A DNA stretch of 64,000 bases. It comes from Thiocapsa roseopersicina (GTDB lineage Bacteria > Pseudomonadota > Gammaproteobacteria > Chromatiales > Chromatiaceae). Position 1 is the first letter of the stretch, and each line of letters opens with the position of its first letter. Under the pieces are notes generated by a model, which was given only the letters and a program-made list of their open reading frames with translations, was not told the origin of the DNA and ran no database searches. Position numbers and translations under genes: made by a program. Location of the stretch: assembly GCF_900106925.1 (NCBI RefSeq), contig NZ_FNNZ01000009.1, positions 1-64,000 of the forward strand. The letters run 5' to 3'. Positions 34,139 to 45,240 of the stretch are shown piece by piece.

Positions 34139-34999
34139 TCAGCGCTCCGGATCAAGCTCGCGCACGACCCGAAAGCCCATGTCGTCGCTGGAGCCGGTCG
34201 GGAAGTCCCGCCACCGATTCGCCGAGCGCACCTCGCGGGGCGGAAAGCTCCAACTGCCGCCGCGATAGACCCGCTGACCACAGCCCGCGGGATTCTCATG
34301 GGCGCTCCCGTCGGCAGGCGCCTTCGCGAAGGTCTCCGCGAAGCAATCGGCGACCCATTCGAAGACATTGCCCGCCGTGTCGTAGAGGCCGAAGGGGTTG
34401 GGTTGAAAGGAGCCGACCGGCGCCGTCTCGTAACCGTCCCACGCACTGCCGCAACCGGCGCAATTGGCGAGATCCACACCGAGGTCATCGCCCCACCAGA
34501 AACGCGTGTCGGTCCCGGCGCGCGCGGCATACTCCCATTCAGCGTCGGTCGGCAGTCGGTAGACGCGGCCCGTTTGCTCGCTCAGCCACCGGGTGTAAGC
34601 GACGGCGTCGTTCCAGGTCACGTTGACGACCGGGCGCCGACCCCGGCCCCAGCCGGAGTCGTCCGGCTTGACGCGGCCCGTCGCGTCGCAGAAGGCATCG
34701 AATTCATCGAAGGTGACCTCGTAGACCCCGATCGCGAACGGCCTCGAGAGGATCACATCGGTCGGAGGTTTTTCGTCGACATCCGTGCTGTTTCCCTGCA
34801 GATCGCCGCGTACAAAGCGGCCTGACGGCAGGGCCATAAGCTCCGGAGCCAGCCCGCCGCCGGCGAGCGAATCGCGCAGCGGTTCGGGCGGACGCGCAGG
34901 CGAATGCCGGTCGATATCGCCGGGCGGCTCGACCGATGAATGGACGCTCGAGCAAAAGGATGTCAGCAAGAGTGCCGTCGACAGGGGCATGCGCTTCAT
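34139..34999 (-). CDS. FGE/SUMF1-domain secreted protein (NirV-like)
   Basis: Protein of 286 residues: a signal sequence (possibly a lipoprotein, Cys in LLLTSFCSSV) and a formylglycine-generating-enzyme-type domain from about residue 50. Typical blocks are MALPSGRFVRGD, FAIGVYEVTFDEFDAFC, NVTWNDAVAYTRWLSEQTG, YRLPTDAEWEYAARAG, NPFGLYDTAGNVFEWVADC and YRGGSWSFPPREVRSANR. In denitrifiers a protein of this class (NirV) is encoded near nitrite reductase genes. Here it lies between norCB/DsrE-like and the repeat composite. Whether it modifies a protein or is a non-enzymatic FGE-fold protein cannot be decided. Confidence 0.8.
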   Translation of the reverse strand: MKRMPLSTALLLTSFCSSVHSSVEPPGDIDRHSPARPPEPLRDSLAGGGLAPELMALPSGRFVRGDLQGNSTDVDEKPPTDVILSRPFAIGVYEVTFDEFDAFCDATGRVKPDDSGWGRGRRPVVNVTWNDAVAYTRWLSEQTGRVYRLPTDAEWEYAARAGTDTRFWWGDDLGVDLANCAGCGSAWDGYETAPVGSFQPNPFGLYDTAGNVFEWVADCFAETFAKAPADGSAHENPAGCGQRVYRGGSWSFPPREVRSANRWRDFPTGSSDDMGFRVVRELDPER

Positions 35000-35062
35000 C
35001 GACCTGTTCTCGAGGGTGATCGAAGGGCGAAAGCCGGCAACGGCTTGGCCCTTCGAAGGGCA

Positions 35063-35482
35063 CTACCAAGTCAGGGTTTGCGTATCGTCTTTGAAGAGTG
35101 CGCCGCCGGTCAGATCGGGGTTGCCGACCTGAGCACCGGGGATGAGATCGGCCTCGGCGACGCCGTAGTGCTTCATGCACATGGGACACACGAGCACCAG
35201 GGCGCCCTTGTCGATCATCGCGGCCAGTTTCTCTTGGTGCTCGCCGAAGGTCGCGGCATTCGCCTTCGCGCCGATGAAGACACCCTTGTCGTTGAGGAAG
35301 ATGGTCAAGGGGTGGCCGCGTTCGAGCTGATTCTTCCCGAAGCTGATGCCCATGTTCGCGCGGTGCGGGTCATCGGTGGTCAGATTGATGAAGAGCGGAT
35401 CGTCGTCGCTCGCCAGGACGGGCGCCATCAGGCCGCCGGCGGTCAAGGCGAAGGCCACGAGAAGCGTGGACAAAAGACGCAT
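35063..35482 (-). CDS. Periplasmic DsrE/DsrF-like protein
   Basis: Protein of 139 residues with a signal peptide (LLSTLLVAFALTAGGLMAPVLA) and a DsrE-like fold: FINLTTDDPHRANMGISFGK, HPLTIFLNDKGVFIGAK, and the motif VLVCPMCMKHYGV with two cysteines (CPMC). The family includes sulfur-transfer proteins, but exported members with CPMCM are of unknown function. It is downstream of norB on the same strand after two strong hairpins and upstream of the FGE-domain gene. The start at 35482 is supported by the signal peptide and an AGGA-like site. Confidence 0.78.
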   Translation of the reverse strand: MRLLSTLLVAFALTAGGLMAPVLASDDDPLFINLTTDDPHRANMGISFGKNQLERGHPLTIFLNDKGVFIGAKANAATFGEHQEKLAAMIDKGALVLVCPMCMKHYGVAEADLIPGAQVGNPDLTGGALFKDDTQTLTW

Positions 35483-35647
35483 AGCGATGTCCTCGAGGTT
35501 GTGGTTGGTATGGTCGTCGCGATCCCGGTGATCGTTGGATCGGCAAGGGACCCGAGCACCGCGTCGAAAAGGTGATCGGGTCGAAGCAGCGTAACCCGAG
35601 AAGACGTCGCCCCGAAAGGTGTTCGGAAGCCGATTCAGCATCGGCCT

Positions 35648-35681
35648 CGACGTGCCGCAGCCGGCTGGCTGCGGCACGTCG
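35648..35681. terminator. 15-bp perfect hairpin downstream of norB
   Basis: CGACGTGCCGCAGCC (35648-35662) and GGCTGCGGCACGTCG (35667-35681) form a perfect 15-bp stem with a GGCT loop. There is no T-run. With the hairpin at 35715-35742 it makes a tandem structured region between norB and the DsrE-like gene, probably a transcript boundary. Confidence 0.55.
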
Positions 35682-35714
35682 CGCTCGGCATAGACCTAGC
35701 GTCCGGGGCCGAAT

Positions 35715-35742
35715 CGGGGCCGGATTGTCGCGACCGGCCCCG
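35715..35742. terminator. 9-bp GC hairpin directly after norB
   Basis: CGGGGCCGG (35715-35723) and CCGGCCCCG (35734-35742), loop of 10 nt, 16 bases beyond the norB stop codon. No T-run on either strand. Confidence 0.5.
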
Positions 35743-35758
35743 CTCTGCACACCGTGAC

Positions 35759-37658
<1,900 letters not shown>

Positions 37659-37724
37659 GGGATGAGGCCCTCGGTGATGGATCGAACTGTGGCCGCATTG
37701 CACGTTCCCGACGCATCCTCCGCC

Positions 37725-37738
37725 TTGATGCAAATCAA
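37725..37738. promoter_or_regulatory. Dnr/Fnr box between norC and dnr
   Basis: TTGATGCAAATCAA is an exact match to TTGAT-N4-ATCAA. It is 66 bases upstream of norC and 105 bases upstream of the divergent regulator gene, so it may serve norCB activation and regulator autocontrol. Confidence 0.78.
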
Positions 37739-37843
37739 ACCGATCCTGCCGTCGATCGCGGCTGGCCGGCTTGACACATCCCTCCCGCTCCCGTAGATCG
37801 ATCCGAGATCCCAACCAACGGCGAACGCCCGACAAGGCATCCG

Positions 37844-38563
37844 ATGATTGACGAGTTGAAGACCGCCCCCCTCCTCGCCGGCCTAAGCCGCGGCCAACTG
37901 GAGCGCGTAAGCCAGCACGCGACGCGTGTCACCCTCGGCGCCGAGCAGCTTCTGTTCAGTCAGGGTGAGCCCGCAGAGCGCTTCTACCTGGTTCTAAAGG
38001 GCCAGATTCAGCTCTTTCGGCTCTCGCCAGGCGGGGCGGAAAAGGTCATCGAGCTGGTGTCCCCGGGCCAGACCTTTGCCGAGGCTCTGATGTTTCTCAA
38101 CGCCCCGCGCTATCCGGTTTGTGCCGGCGCATTGGCGCCATCCGAGCTGCTGAGCCTGGACGCGCGGGATTTCGCACAGATGCTGCGCGAGTCCGTCGAC
38201 ACCTGTTTCCTGATGCTCGGCTCGCTGAGTCAGCGTCTGCGCGGGTTGATCGGCGAGATCGACAACCTCACCATGCACACGGCAAGCAGCCGAGTCGCTC
38301 GCTATCTGCTGAGCAAAGTCCCTCCCGAGAGGCGCTCGCTTAAGCTGGACGTGCGCAAAGGCGTACTCGCCTCGCGCCTGTCGATCCAGCCGGAGACCTT
38401 CTCGCGTGTGATGAAGGAGCTTGCCGGGCGAGGCATCATCGAGGTCCACGGCGCCCAGGTCACCATTCTCGACCGTACAGCCCTCGGCGAGGTCGCGGAG
38501 CTACAAGACAATGTGGAGCTGGGTCCGCCGAGCAGCGGACCGGTGGGGCTGCTCAAAGGCTGA
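37844..38563 (+). CDS. dnr: Dnr-type Crp/Fnr-family regulator
   Basis: Protein of 239 residues. The N-terminal cyclic-nucleotide-binding-like beta-roll (LFSQGEPAERFYLVLKGQIQ, GQTFAEALMFLN) is followed by a dimerisation helix and a C-terminal helix-turn-helix (GVLASRLSIQPETFSRVMKELAGRGII, described here by its recognition residues E..SR at about 185-189). There is no N-terminal cysteine cluster like that of Fnr, so oxygen sensing through an iron-sulfur centre is unlikely. This fits the NO-responsive, heme-dependent Dnr/DnrD group. It is divergent from norCB with a consensus box between, and is the natural candidate to bind the TTGAT-N4-ATCAA sites in this window. Confidence 0.85.
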   Translation: MIDELKTAPLLAGLSRGQLERVSQHATRVTLGAEQLLFSQGEPAERFYLVLKGQIQLFRLSPGGAEKVIELVSPGQTFAEALMFLNAPRYPVCAGALAPSELLSLDARDFAQMLRESVDTCFLMLGSLSQRLRGLIGEIDNLTMHTASSRVARYLLSKVPPERRSLKLDVRKGVLASRLSIQPETFSRVMKELAGRGIIEVHGAQVTILDRTALGEVAELQDNVELGPPSSGPVGLLKG

Positions 38564-38717
38564 CTCAAGAAGACGAATTCACCCCGGGCGCAACCCGAGA
38601 CGAATCCGGTTGAAATCTTTGCAGCAATCTGCTGCGCCGCAGCATAATAGCCGATACAAGACGGCCTCACCGACCGAGTCGGCCAAGCACGCCGCACACC
38701 ACCCAACGGAGACCCAG

Positions 38718-40979
38718 ATGCCGGACTCATTCGACCAGAACGCGCTCGACTATCACCGCTATCCCAAGCCCGGCAAGCTGGAGATCAAACCGACCAAGCC
38801 CATGGGCAACCAGCGCGATCTGGCGCTGGCCTACTCGCCCGGGGTCGCGGCAGCCTGCCGCGAGATCGAGAAGGACGCGATGAATGCATCGCTCTACACT
38901 GCGCGCAGCAACCTGGTCGCGGTCATCACCAACGGCACGGCGGTGCTGGGCCTCGGCGCCATCGGCGCGCTTGCCTCCAAACCGGTGATGGAAGGCAAGG
39001 CGGTTCTGTTCAAGCAGTTCGCGGATATCGATGTGTTCGACATCGAGATCGAGGAGCGCGACCCGGAGAAGTTCATCGAGACGGTCGCGCGCATGGAGCC
39101 CAGCTTCGGCGGCATCAACCTCGAGGACATCAAGGCGCCGGAGTGCTTCATCATCGAGCGCGCGTTGAAGGAGCGGATGGGCATCCCGGTCTTCCACGAC
39201 GACCAACACGGCACCGCCATCGTGGTCTCCGCGGCCATCCTCAATGGTTTGCGTGTGGTAGGAAAGGACATCGGCAAGGCCCGCCTGGTCACGGCCGGCG
39301 CAGGGGCTGCCGCGCTGGCCTGTGTCGATTTGCTGGTCAGCATGGGTCTACCCAAGGAGAACGTCACCCTCACCGACATCGCCGGCGTGGTGTACAGCGG
39401 CCGCACCGAGGAGATGGACCCGTACAAAGGGCGTTACGCGATCGAGACCGAGCAGCGCACCCTGCAGGAGGCCATCGAGGGCGCCGACATTTTCCTGGGG
39501 CTTTCCGCCGCCGGCATCCTCAAACCCGACTGGCTGATCAAGATGGCGGATGCGCCCATCATCATGGCGCTGGCCAACCCCGTCCCCGAGATCATGCCGG
39601 ACCTGGCCCGAGCCGCCAGACCGGACGCCATCATCGCCACCGGACGGTCGGATTTTCCGAATCAGGTCAACAACGTCCTCTGCTTCCCCTTCATCTTTCG
39701 GGGCGCACTGGATTGCGGTGCCAGCGAGATCAACGAGGCGATGAAGATCGCCTGCGTCAAGGCGATCGCCGATCTCGCGATGGCGGAGCCGTCGGACATC
39801 GTGCGCGCGGCCTATGGCGGGGGCCAGTTGACCTTCGGACCCGAGTACCTGATCCCCAAGCCGTTCGACCGGCGTCTTATGGAGAACCTGGCCCCCGCGG
39901 TCGCTCGCGCAGCGATGGAGAGCGGGGTTGCCACCCGACCGATCGCCGACCTGGACGCCTATCGAACCGCCATGCATCTGCGGGCCTATCGCACCGGGAT
40001 GACCATGAAGCCCGTCTTCGATCAGGCACGGGCCGCGCCCAAGCGCGTGATCTACGCCGAGGGCGAGGACGAGCGCGTCCTCCAGGTCGCTCAGCAGGCC
40101 GTCCTGGAGGGGATCGCCCGTCCGATGCTGATCGGCCGTCCGGAGGTCATCGGAAACCGCCTCAAGGATCTGAGCCTGACCATGCGTCCGGATCGTGATT
40201 TCGATCTAATCGTGCCCTGCGAGAACACCAACTTCGAGACCCATTGGCGGACCTTCTACGAGCGCGTCCAGCGTCGCGGCTACGCGCCGGACGAAGCGCG
40301 CGAATACATCCGAAACGACCCCACAGTATTGGCCGCGACTATGGTCCGCTGCGGGGACGCCGACGCCATGATCTGCGGCGTAGTCGGGCGTTACGCACGA
40401 CACCTGAAGCATGTCGAAGAGGTGATCGGCACCGCGCCGGGCGTGCGTCACCTCACCGCCATGAACGCCATCGTCCTTCCGGCCGGGCCGCTCTTCATCG
40501 CCGATACCTACGTGCAGTCGGACCCGAGCGCGGAGGATCTCGCCGAGATCACCTTCCTGTGCGCGGCGCAGGTTCAGCGCTTCGGGTTGCGGCCCAAGAT
40601 CGCGCTGCTCTCGCACTCCAACTTCGGAAGCCACGAGTCGCCGGCCGCGCGCAAGATGCAGGAAGCGATGCGACTCCTGCGCACCCGCGCCCCGAACCTC
40701 GAGGTCGAGGGCGAGATGCACGCCAACCTAGCCCTGGACGCCGCCGTGCGCGAGGCGCGTTTCCCCGACTCGAAGCTGAGCGGTCGCGCGAACCTTCTGA
40801 TCATGCCCAACCAGGACGCCGCCAACATCGCCTTCAACCTGCTGCGGACCATCAACGAGGGCGGCGCCTTCGGCCCGATGCTCCTGGGGGCCGACCGCGC
40901 CGTCCATATCGTGACGCCGAGCACCTCGGTGCGTGGTCTGCTCAATATGACGGCTTTGGCCGCGGTGCAGGCCGAGTGA
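38718..40979 (+). CDS. maeB: NADP-dependent malic enzyme with C-terminal phosphotransacetylase-like domain
   Basis: Protein of 753 residues. The N-terminal half is malic enzyme ([73 protein letters not shown]). The C-terminal half (about 430-753) is homologous to phosphotransacetylase ([39 protein letters not shown]) but is usually regulatory in MaeB. It oxidatively decarboxylates malate to pyruvate with NADP. The ATG at 38718 follows GGAGA. A strong terminator follows the gene at 41090-41113. Confidence 0.94.
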   Translation: MPDSFDQNALDYHRYPKPGKLEIKPTKPMGNQRDLALAYSPGVAAACREIEKDAMNASLYTARSNLVAVITNGTAVLGLGAIGALASKPVMEGKAVLFKQFADIDVFDIEIEERDPEKFIETVARMEPSFGGINLEDIKAPECFIIERALKERMGIPVFHDDQHGTAIVVSAAILNGLRVVGKDIGKARLVTAGAGAAALACVDLLVSMGLPKENVTLTDIAGVVYSGRTEEMDPYKGRYAIETEQRTLQEAIEGADIFLGLSAAGILKPDWLIKMADAPIIMALANPVPEIMPDLARAARPDAIIATGRSDFPNQVNNVLCFPFIFRGALDCGASEINEAMKIACVKAIADLAMAEPSDIVRAAYGGGQLTFGPEYLIPKPFDRRLMENLAPAVARAAMESGVATRPIADLDAYRTAMHLRAYRTGMTMKPVFDQARAAPKRVIYAEGEDERVLQVAQQAVLEGIARPMLIGRPEVIGNRLKDLSLTMRPDRDFDLIVPCENTNFETHWRTFYERVQRRGYAPDEAREYIRNDPTVLAATMVRCGDADAMICGVVGRYARHLKHVEEVIGTAPGVRHLTAMNAIVLPAGPLFIADTYVQSDPSAEDLAEITFLCAAQVQRFGLRPKIALLSHSNFGSHESPAARKMQEAMRLLRTRAPNLEVEGEMHANLALDAAVREARFPDSKLSGRANLLIMPNQDAANIAFNLLRTINEGGAFGPMLLGADRAVHIVTPSTSVRGLLNMTALAAVQAE

Positions 40980-41089
40980 CCCAAACGCGTCAGCAGATGA
41001 CCACGTAGGTCATCGACGGCGGACCCCTGCATTGCGCATCGGTGTCCGCCACCCGCCTCGCCCGGTAACTCCGGTTGCTTCCGAACGGA

Positions 41090-41122
41090 AAACCGCCCGC
41101 CAACGGGCGGTTTATATTTTAT
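41090..41122 (+). terminator. Rho-independent terminator of maeB
   Basis: The stem AAACCGCCCG (41090-41099) / CGGGCGGTTT (41104-41113), loop CCAA, is followed by an A/T-rich run (ATATTTTAT). It lies 111 bases after the maeB stop. Confidence 0.85.
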
Positions 41123-41569
41123 ATATATTTCAGATTGTTATATTCGTGAAGCGCTGTGCAGCAAGCGACCTGCGGTTCCGGCCGGTCGGCGAGTCCGGCC
41201 TGGCGTCGCACGCAATCGAACATTGGCACGTCCACTGCTTATTAGAGCAGCGAAGGCAGAAACCACAAATCGACAGGAGCCCAAGGGACTCAGCAGGGAC
41301 CAGGACGGGACCGAGCATGGAGCATGCAGGGAGCATCGGCACGTCGCTCGATCAATCGACCGAGCGACGTGTCCCCGATCAACGGCGGCAGGAGACATCC
41401 GAAACGCATGAGTAGGCGACCCTAAAGGTACAGCTTCGGAGTCGCCGAAGGACGCACACAACGTGGCCGATCGGGCAGGTGGTCCGAATCCACTCCCGGT
41501 CAACGACATTCAGCCAAGCCAAGCAAGCACTCGGGGTCGGGCCCCCTCCTCCGCCCGCCTCCGACACTT
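41114..41569 (+). ncRNA. Possible small transcript ending at an orphan terminator (speculative)
   Basis: Between the maeB terminator and the next terminator there are about 450 bp with no convincing reading frame. The region contains an 11-bp perfect palindrome, CACGTCGCTCG / CGAGCGACGTG (41340-41371). It also contains a foldable segment near 41416-41446 with GGCGAC pairing to GTCGCC. The plus-strand terminator at 41570-41612 has no gene to serve. An unrecognised structured RNA would explain this. No known RNA family was recognised, and the 5' end is unknown. Confidence 0.2.
41340..41371. repeat. 11-bp perfect inverted repeat
   Basis: CACGTCGCTCG (41340-41350) and CGAGCGACGTG (41361-41371), with a 10-nt loop. 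Flanking ATCGG/CCGAT bases extend the pairing imperfectly. It lies in the non-coding space between maeB and the membrane-protein gene. Confidence 0.6.
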
Positions 41570-41616
41570 AGGCCATCGTGATTCGCCAAGGCGAGTGCGA
41601 TGGCCTTTTTATTTTC
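41570..41616 (+). terminator. Orphan rho-independent terminator
   Basis: The outer stem AGGCCATCG (41570-41578) / CGATGGCCT (41598-41606) and the inner stem TCGCC/GGCGA are followed by TTTTATTTT. The T-run marks it as working on the plus strand. The gene on its other side (41955-42518) is on the minus strand and gets no T-run from it. The remaining bases 41617-41954 show nothing recognisable. Confidence 0.75.
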
Positions 41617-41954
41617 AGATCATCGCGTTGCGAGATCCGCGCTGGCGACGGACCGACGCCGGAAACCGTCACCTGATGACAGGCTTGGTCAGCGTCGCCC
41701 CCATGACAGGGCGCCCGCCCAGGACCAACCCTCATGGTGTCGTCTGGCACGGAATGTGATGTTCACGGGATGTCGGCAGTTTCAGGAACGCGAACCTGCC
41801 CCTCGAACGTTCGGGCTCGTGAGCAGGGAGGCCAAGGCGGTGACCGCCGAGGACGCACAGCTCCACGCGCACGGGTCCGGCGTAGGCCACTGCAGCCGAC
41901 GGTTGCAGTGGCCGCCTTTCACTAAGGATCGCGCCTACGCGGCAAAGCACGGTT

Positions 41955-42518
41955 TCAGTCGGAAGATTTACCCCCGGTCAGTTTCTGCCAGACGATCAAT
42001 CCCACCAAAACGGCGACGGCCAGCACCGACATCATGAGCGCGGCGTCATCGAGAAATGCGACCACGATACCGCTGACGATCAGAAATACACCGACGACCG
42101 ACATCCGCGGATTGCCGTGAACCCCCGAAAGGAATGCCGTCAGTCCGAGTAGGAAGATGATCTGCAATCCGGTCAGCTCGGCGTTCAGAACATCCTTGAG
42201 CTGCGGCAAATAGAGGATCCAAACCAAGACAAACAGGGCCCCCCAATGCAGGATCGTCTTGAGCGCAAACGCGGTCCGATCCTTGGTGTCCTCGCCCGCG
42301 GAGCTCCAGCCGATCGCCAACGCAACGAGGCCGAAGACCGGGATCAAGATCTGCCAGTAGAGCAGCGCGAACTCCAACCGCATGTCGGTGAAGGCGACGC
42401 CCGCAATGACGGCGACGAAGAGAAGAACATAGGGCCATTGCTCCAGCATGAGACGAACAAGGCCGCTGCGCTGGCCGGCATCGGGCTGGGTCAGACTGGG
42501 TTGGTTTGCATTCGACAC
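41955..42518 (-). CDS. Membrane protein of unknown function
   Basis: Protein of 187 residues with five to six membrane helices (PYVLLFVAVIAGVAFTDM; ALLYWQILIPVFGLVALAIG; WGALFVLVWILYLPQL; GLQIIFLLGLTAFLSGV; MSVVGVFLIVSGIVVAFLDD; MMSVLAVAVLVGLIVWQKLT). The N-terminal about 20 residues are soluble, Gln/Asn/Pro-rich. I do not recognise the family. It stands alone, divergent from the AmpG-like gene across 261 bp, and its 3' side faces the non-coding region after maeB. Confidence 0.7.
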   Translation of the reverse strand: MSNANQPSLTQPDAGQRSGLVRLMLEQWPYVLLFVAVIAGVAFTDMRLEFALLYWQILIPVFGLVALAIGWSSAGEDTKDRTAFALKTILHWGALFVLVWILYLPQLKDVLNAELTGLQIIFLLGLTAFLSGVHGNPRMSVVGVFLIVSGIVVAFLDDAALMMSVLAVAVLVGLIVWQKLTGGKSSD

Positions 42519-42779
42519 GTTTGAGTCTCCTAATGGTTGTCCTTCACTCGAGTCGCGGTTTGCGTTGTACGAGTGCGACCCGTCTGCCGGCTGACCACGC
42601 CAACGATGTGGGTTCCCGTACGGAGTCCATGGTAGTACGTCCGAGGCCCGGCGTCAGGCGAAGACTACGCGTTCGACCTTGAGCGAAGGACTCGCCGAAC
42701 GGTATCCTCCGCGGCGTTTTTGCCCATTTGCAGTCGCCGCTGCACCGGCTCCGTCCGGCTCGGCGACATCGAGAGCCCC

Positions 42780-44354
42780 ATGACGCCAGTCGATACAAAC
42801 AACAAAGGGGGATGGAAGACGACGGCGCGCGAGCTCTCCAACCCGAAAGTGCTCTCAATGCTCTTCCTCGGCTTCTCGGCCGGGATCCCGCTTTTGCTGA
42901 TTTTCTCCTCGCTGTCACTGTGGCTGCGCGAGGCAGGGGTCGAGCGCCAAGCCGTCACCTTTTTCAGCTGGGCGGCCTTGGGTTATTCGTTCAAGTTCGT
43001 CTGGGCGCCCCTGATCGACAAGCTGCCGCTGCCTGTCCTGACCCGTCGATTCGGACGGCGACGCGCCTGGTTGCTGGTTTCCCAGCTCGCGATCATCGCC
43101 GCCATCGTCGGCATGGCGTTGGTGGATCCGGCGACCGGCACCGGGCATGTGACGCGCATGGCGATAGCGGCCGTGCTGCTCGGCTTCTCGGCGGCAACCC
43201 AAGACATCGTAATCGACGCCTACCGGATCGAATCCGCCGCGCCGCGCCTACAGGGACTCATGTCATCGACCTATATCGCCGGCTACCGGATCGGCATGGT
43301 TGTCGCGGGCGCCGGTGCGCTCTATCTGGCCGCACTCTTCGGCTCGGAGGCAGGAGACTACAGTTTTCCGGCCTGGCAGCTCACCTACCTCGTCATGGCC
43401 TCGACCATGCTGATCGGAGTGCTGACGACGCTGCTGATCTCCGAGCCCGAGACTCGGCGTCCCGACGCGCATGTCTACGGGGCATCCGACTATCTGCGAC
43501 TGGTCGGCGTCTTTCTTGTGGCCGCGGCTGCCTTTGCCGGCGGGTTCTTCATCTCGGGCGGGGCCTTCGCCGGGCTCAAGGCTTGGGCGGGCGGCGGGCC
43601 GATCGCCGGCTTCCTCCTGGAGACCCTGCATTTTGCCGTTGCCGTGTCCGCGGCGGTCGCTGTCGGGTGGCTGTTGGTCGCCGCCGGGGCCGTGAACGCC
43701 GCGATGGCGCACGAGACCTGGATCGAGCCGGCACTGGATTTCTTCCGCCGCTACGGGCTGAAGACCGCCTTGCTCCTGCTGGCCCTGATCGGGCTCTATC
43801 GGATCTCGGACATCGTGCTCGGGGTCATCTCAAATGTCTTCTATCAAGACATCGGCTTCTCCAAGCCGCAGATCGCGACCGCGGTCAAGACCTTCGGGGT
43901 CATCGTGAGCATCCTCGGCGGGCTGCTCGGCGGGCTGATGGCGACCCGTTACGGCGTCATGCGGATCCTCATGCTGGGGGCGATACTGTCCGCGGCAACA
44001 AATCTCATCTTCGTCGTCTTGGCGCTTGCGGGGCCTGACCTGACCTGGCTCTACATCGCGGTCGCGGCGGACAATCTGGCGGCCGGCCTGGCCAGTGCCG
44101 CCTTCGTCGCCTTCCTGTCGAGCCTGACCAGTGTCTCCTTCACCGCCGTACAGTACGCCATCTTCAGCTCGCTCATGACGCTGCTGCCCAAGGTCCTGGG
44201 CGGTTATTCCGGCTCGATCGTCGACGGGATCGGCTATCCCGGTTTCTTCGTCTTCACGACCTTGATCGGCGTCCCGGTAGTCCTCCTGGTTTGGCTGGCC
44301 GGCCGCAGCTTGGCGATCGACGACCGTGCAAAAGAGGCCGCTGCGGCGGCGTGA
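42780..44354 (+). CDS. ampG: AmpG-like MFS permease (peptidoglycan-fragment transporter family)
   Basis: Protein of 524 residues with about 14 membrane helices. AmpG signatures: MLFLGFSAGIPLLLIFSSLS, WLREAGVERQAVTFFSWAAL, YSFKFVWAPLIDKLPLPVL, FGRRRAWLL, and SAATQDIVIDAYRIES. The C-terminal half has YGVMRILMLGAILSAATNL and TSVSFTAVQYAIFSSLMTLL. AmpG imports anhydro-muropeptides for cell-wall recycling. A central insertion (about 215-300) makes it longer than enterobacterial AmpG. The ATG at 42780 begins the family-like N-terminus. Single-gene unit. Confidence 0.82.
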   Translation: MTPVDTNNKGGWKTTARELSNPKVLSMLFLGFSAGIPLLLIFSSLSLWLREAGVERQAVTFFSWAALGYSFKFVWAPLIDKLPLPVLTRRFGRRRAWLLVSQLAIIAAIVGMALVDPATGTGHVTRMAIAAVLLGFSAATQDIVIDAYRIESAAPRLQGLMSSTYIAGYRIGMVVAGAGALYLAALFGSEAGDYSFPAWQLTYLVMASTMLIGVLTTLLISEPETRRPDAHVYGASDYLRLVGVFLVAAAAFAGGFFISGGAFAGLKAWAGGGPIAGFLLETLHFAVAVSAAVAVGWLLVAAGAVNAAMAHETWIEPALDFFRRYGLKTALLLLALIGLYRISDIVLGVISNVFYQDIGFSKPQIATAVKTFGVIVSILGGLLGGLMATRYGVMRILMLGAILSAATNLIFVVLALAGPDLTWLYIAVAADNLAAGLASAAFVAFLSSLTSVSFTAVQYAIFSSLMTLLPKVLGGYSGSIVDGIGYPGFFVFTTLIGVPVVLLVWLAGRSLAIDDRAKEAAAAA

Positions 44355-44559
44355 GCCCCGGAGCGTCTTAGAACAACCGGAGCGGCGCTGACCACAAGGC
44401 CCGCGGGATGCGGCTGTATGGCGCTGGAGGACTGCGGATTGGGTAATCCGAGGGCAAAGTGACCCGTACTCGACCCCGGGATTGTGGGATCGAGACGATC
44501 GGGACCTCATATAGAGGATTTATGGGAGAGGTGTCCGTCAACGGGAGCCCGCGCATATC

Positions 44560-45120
44560 ATGGTTGTTTTGTACCGGATCTTGACTCTGCTCATCGCGGC
44601 CGCCTTCATCGTTGGCTGCGCTCAATCCCCGACCAGACCTGCGCCCGAGCGCCAAACGGGCGACGCGTCCGAGAGCGTCGACGGCGCGCGCGCATCCGAC
44701 CGGGAAACGGATCGTGCCGAGGGCGAGACTGCCGTGGAGCCCGTCGCCGCACCGAGCGCGGAACAGGCGAAACGCGCCTTGACGATCCGGATCGGCAGCC
44801 AGTCGTTCGTCTACGAGGAGGGCGATCACGTCGTCCGCACCGGCCCCATCTCCTCCGGAAGCGACGGTTACCCAACGCCGCGCGGCACCTTCTCGGTGCT
44901 CAGCAAAGACAAGGACAAGGTGTCGTCCAGGTATACGAACCAGCTCGGCATGCAGGCTTGGATGCCCTACGCCATTCAGTTTTACGGCCACTATTTTCTG
45001 CACGAGGGCTGGCTTCCGGGCTATCCGGATTCACACGGCTGCGTGCGTGTCGGCGAGAAGGATGCGCGTTTTCTGTTCGAGCGCATGAAGATCGGCGACC
45101 TCGTGAGCGTCGTCGACTAA
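44560..45120 (+). CDS. L,D-transpeptidase (YkuD) lipoprotein
   Basis: Protein of 186 residues with a lipoprotein signal (LLIAAAFIVGC, lipobox Cys about 20) and an acidic linker (about 25-65). A YkuD catalytic domain follows, with GYPTPRGTFSVLSK and the active site HEGWLPGYPDSHGCVRV, in which His, His and Cys form the catalytic triad. Such enzymes make 3-3 peptidoglycan cross-links or attach proteins to the wall from the periplasm. The gene is next to an AmpG-like permease, so a cell-wall theme is plausible. Confidence 0.85.
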   Translation: MVVLYRILTLLIAAAFIVGCAQSPTRPAPERQTGDASESVDGARASDRETDRAEGETAVEPVAAPSAEQAKRALTIRIGSQSFVYEEGDHVVRTGPISSGSDGYPTPRGTFSVLSKDKDKVSSRYTNQLGMQAWMPYAIQFYGHYFLHEGWLPGYPDSHGCVRVGEKDARFLFERMKIGDLVSVVD

Positions 45121-45240
45121 GCGTACCGAGATCCGCCGGGACCGGGCCTCGTTGGATCTCGAAATCCGATCGGCCCCGATTGACCCATGCCCCGGAGGGC
45201 GGCGAAGATCCTGGGCTCGATAGCTGACAGGATCCATCGG

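Noticed and set aside
41478-41494. A tRNA T-arm-like sequence (GGTGGTCCGAATCCACT)
   Set aside because: No acceptor stem, anticodon arm or D-arm can be built around it, and the loop is not the canonical TTCRANY.
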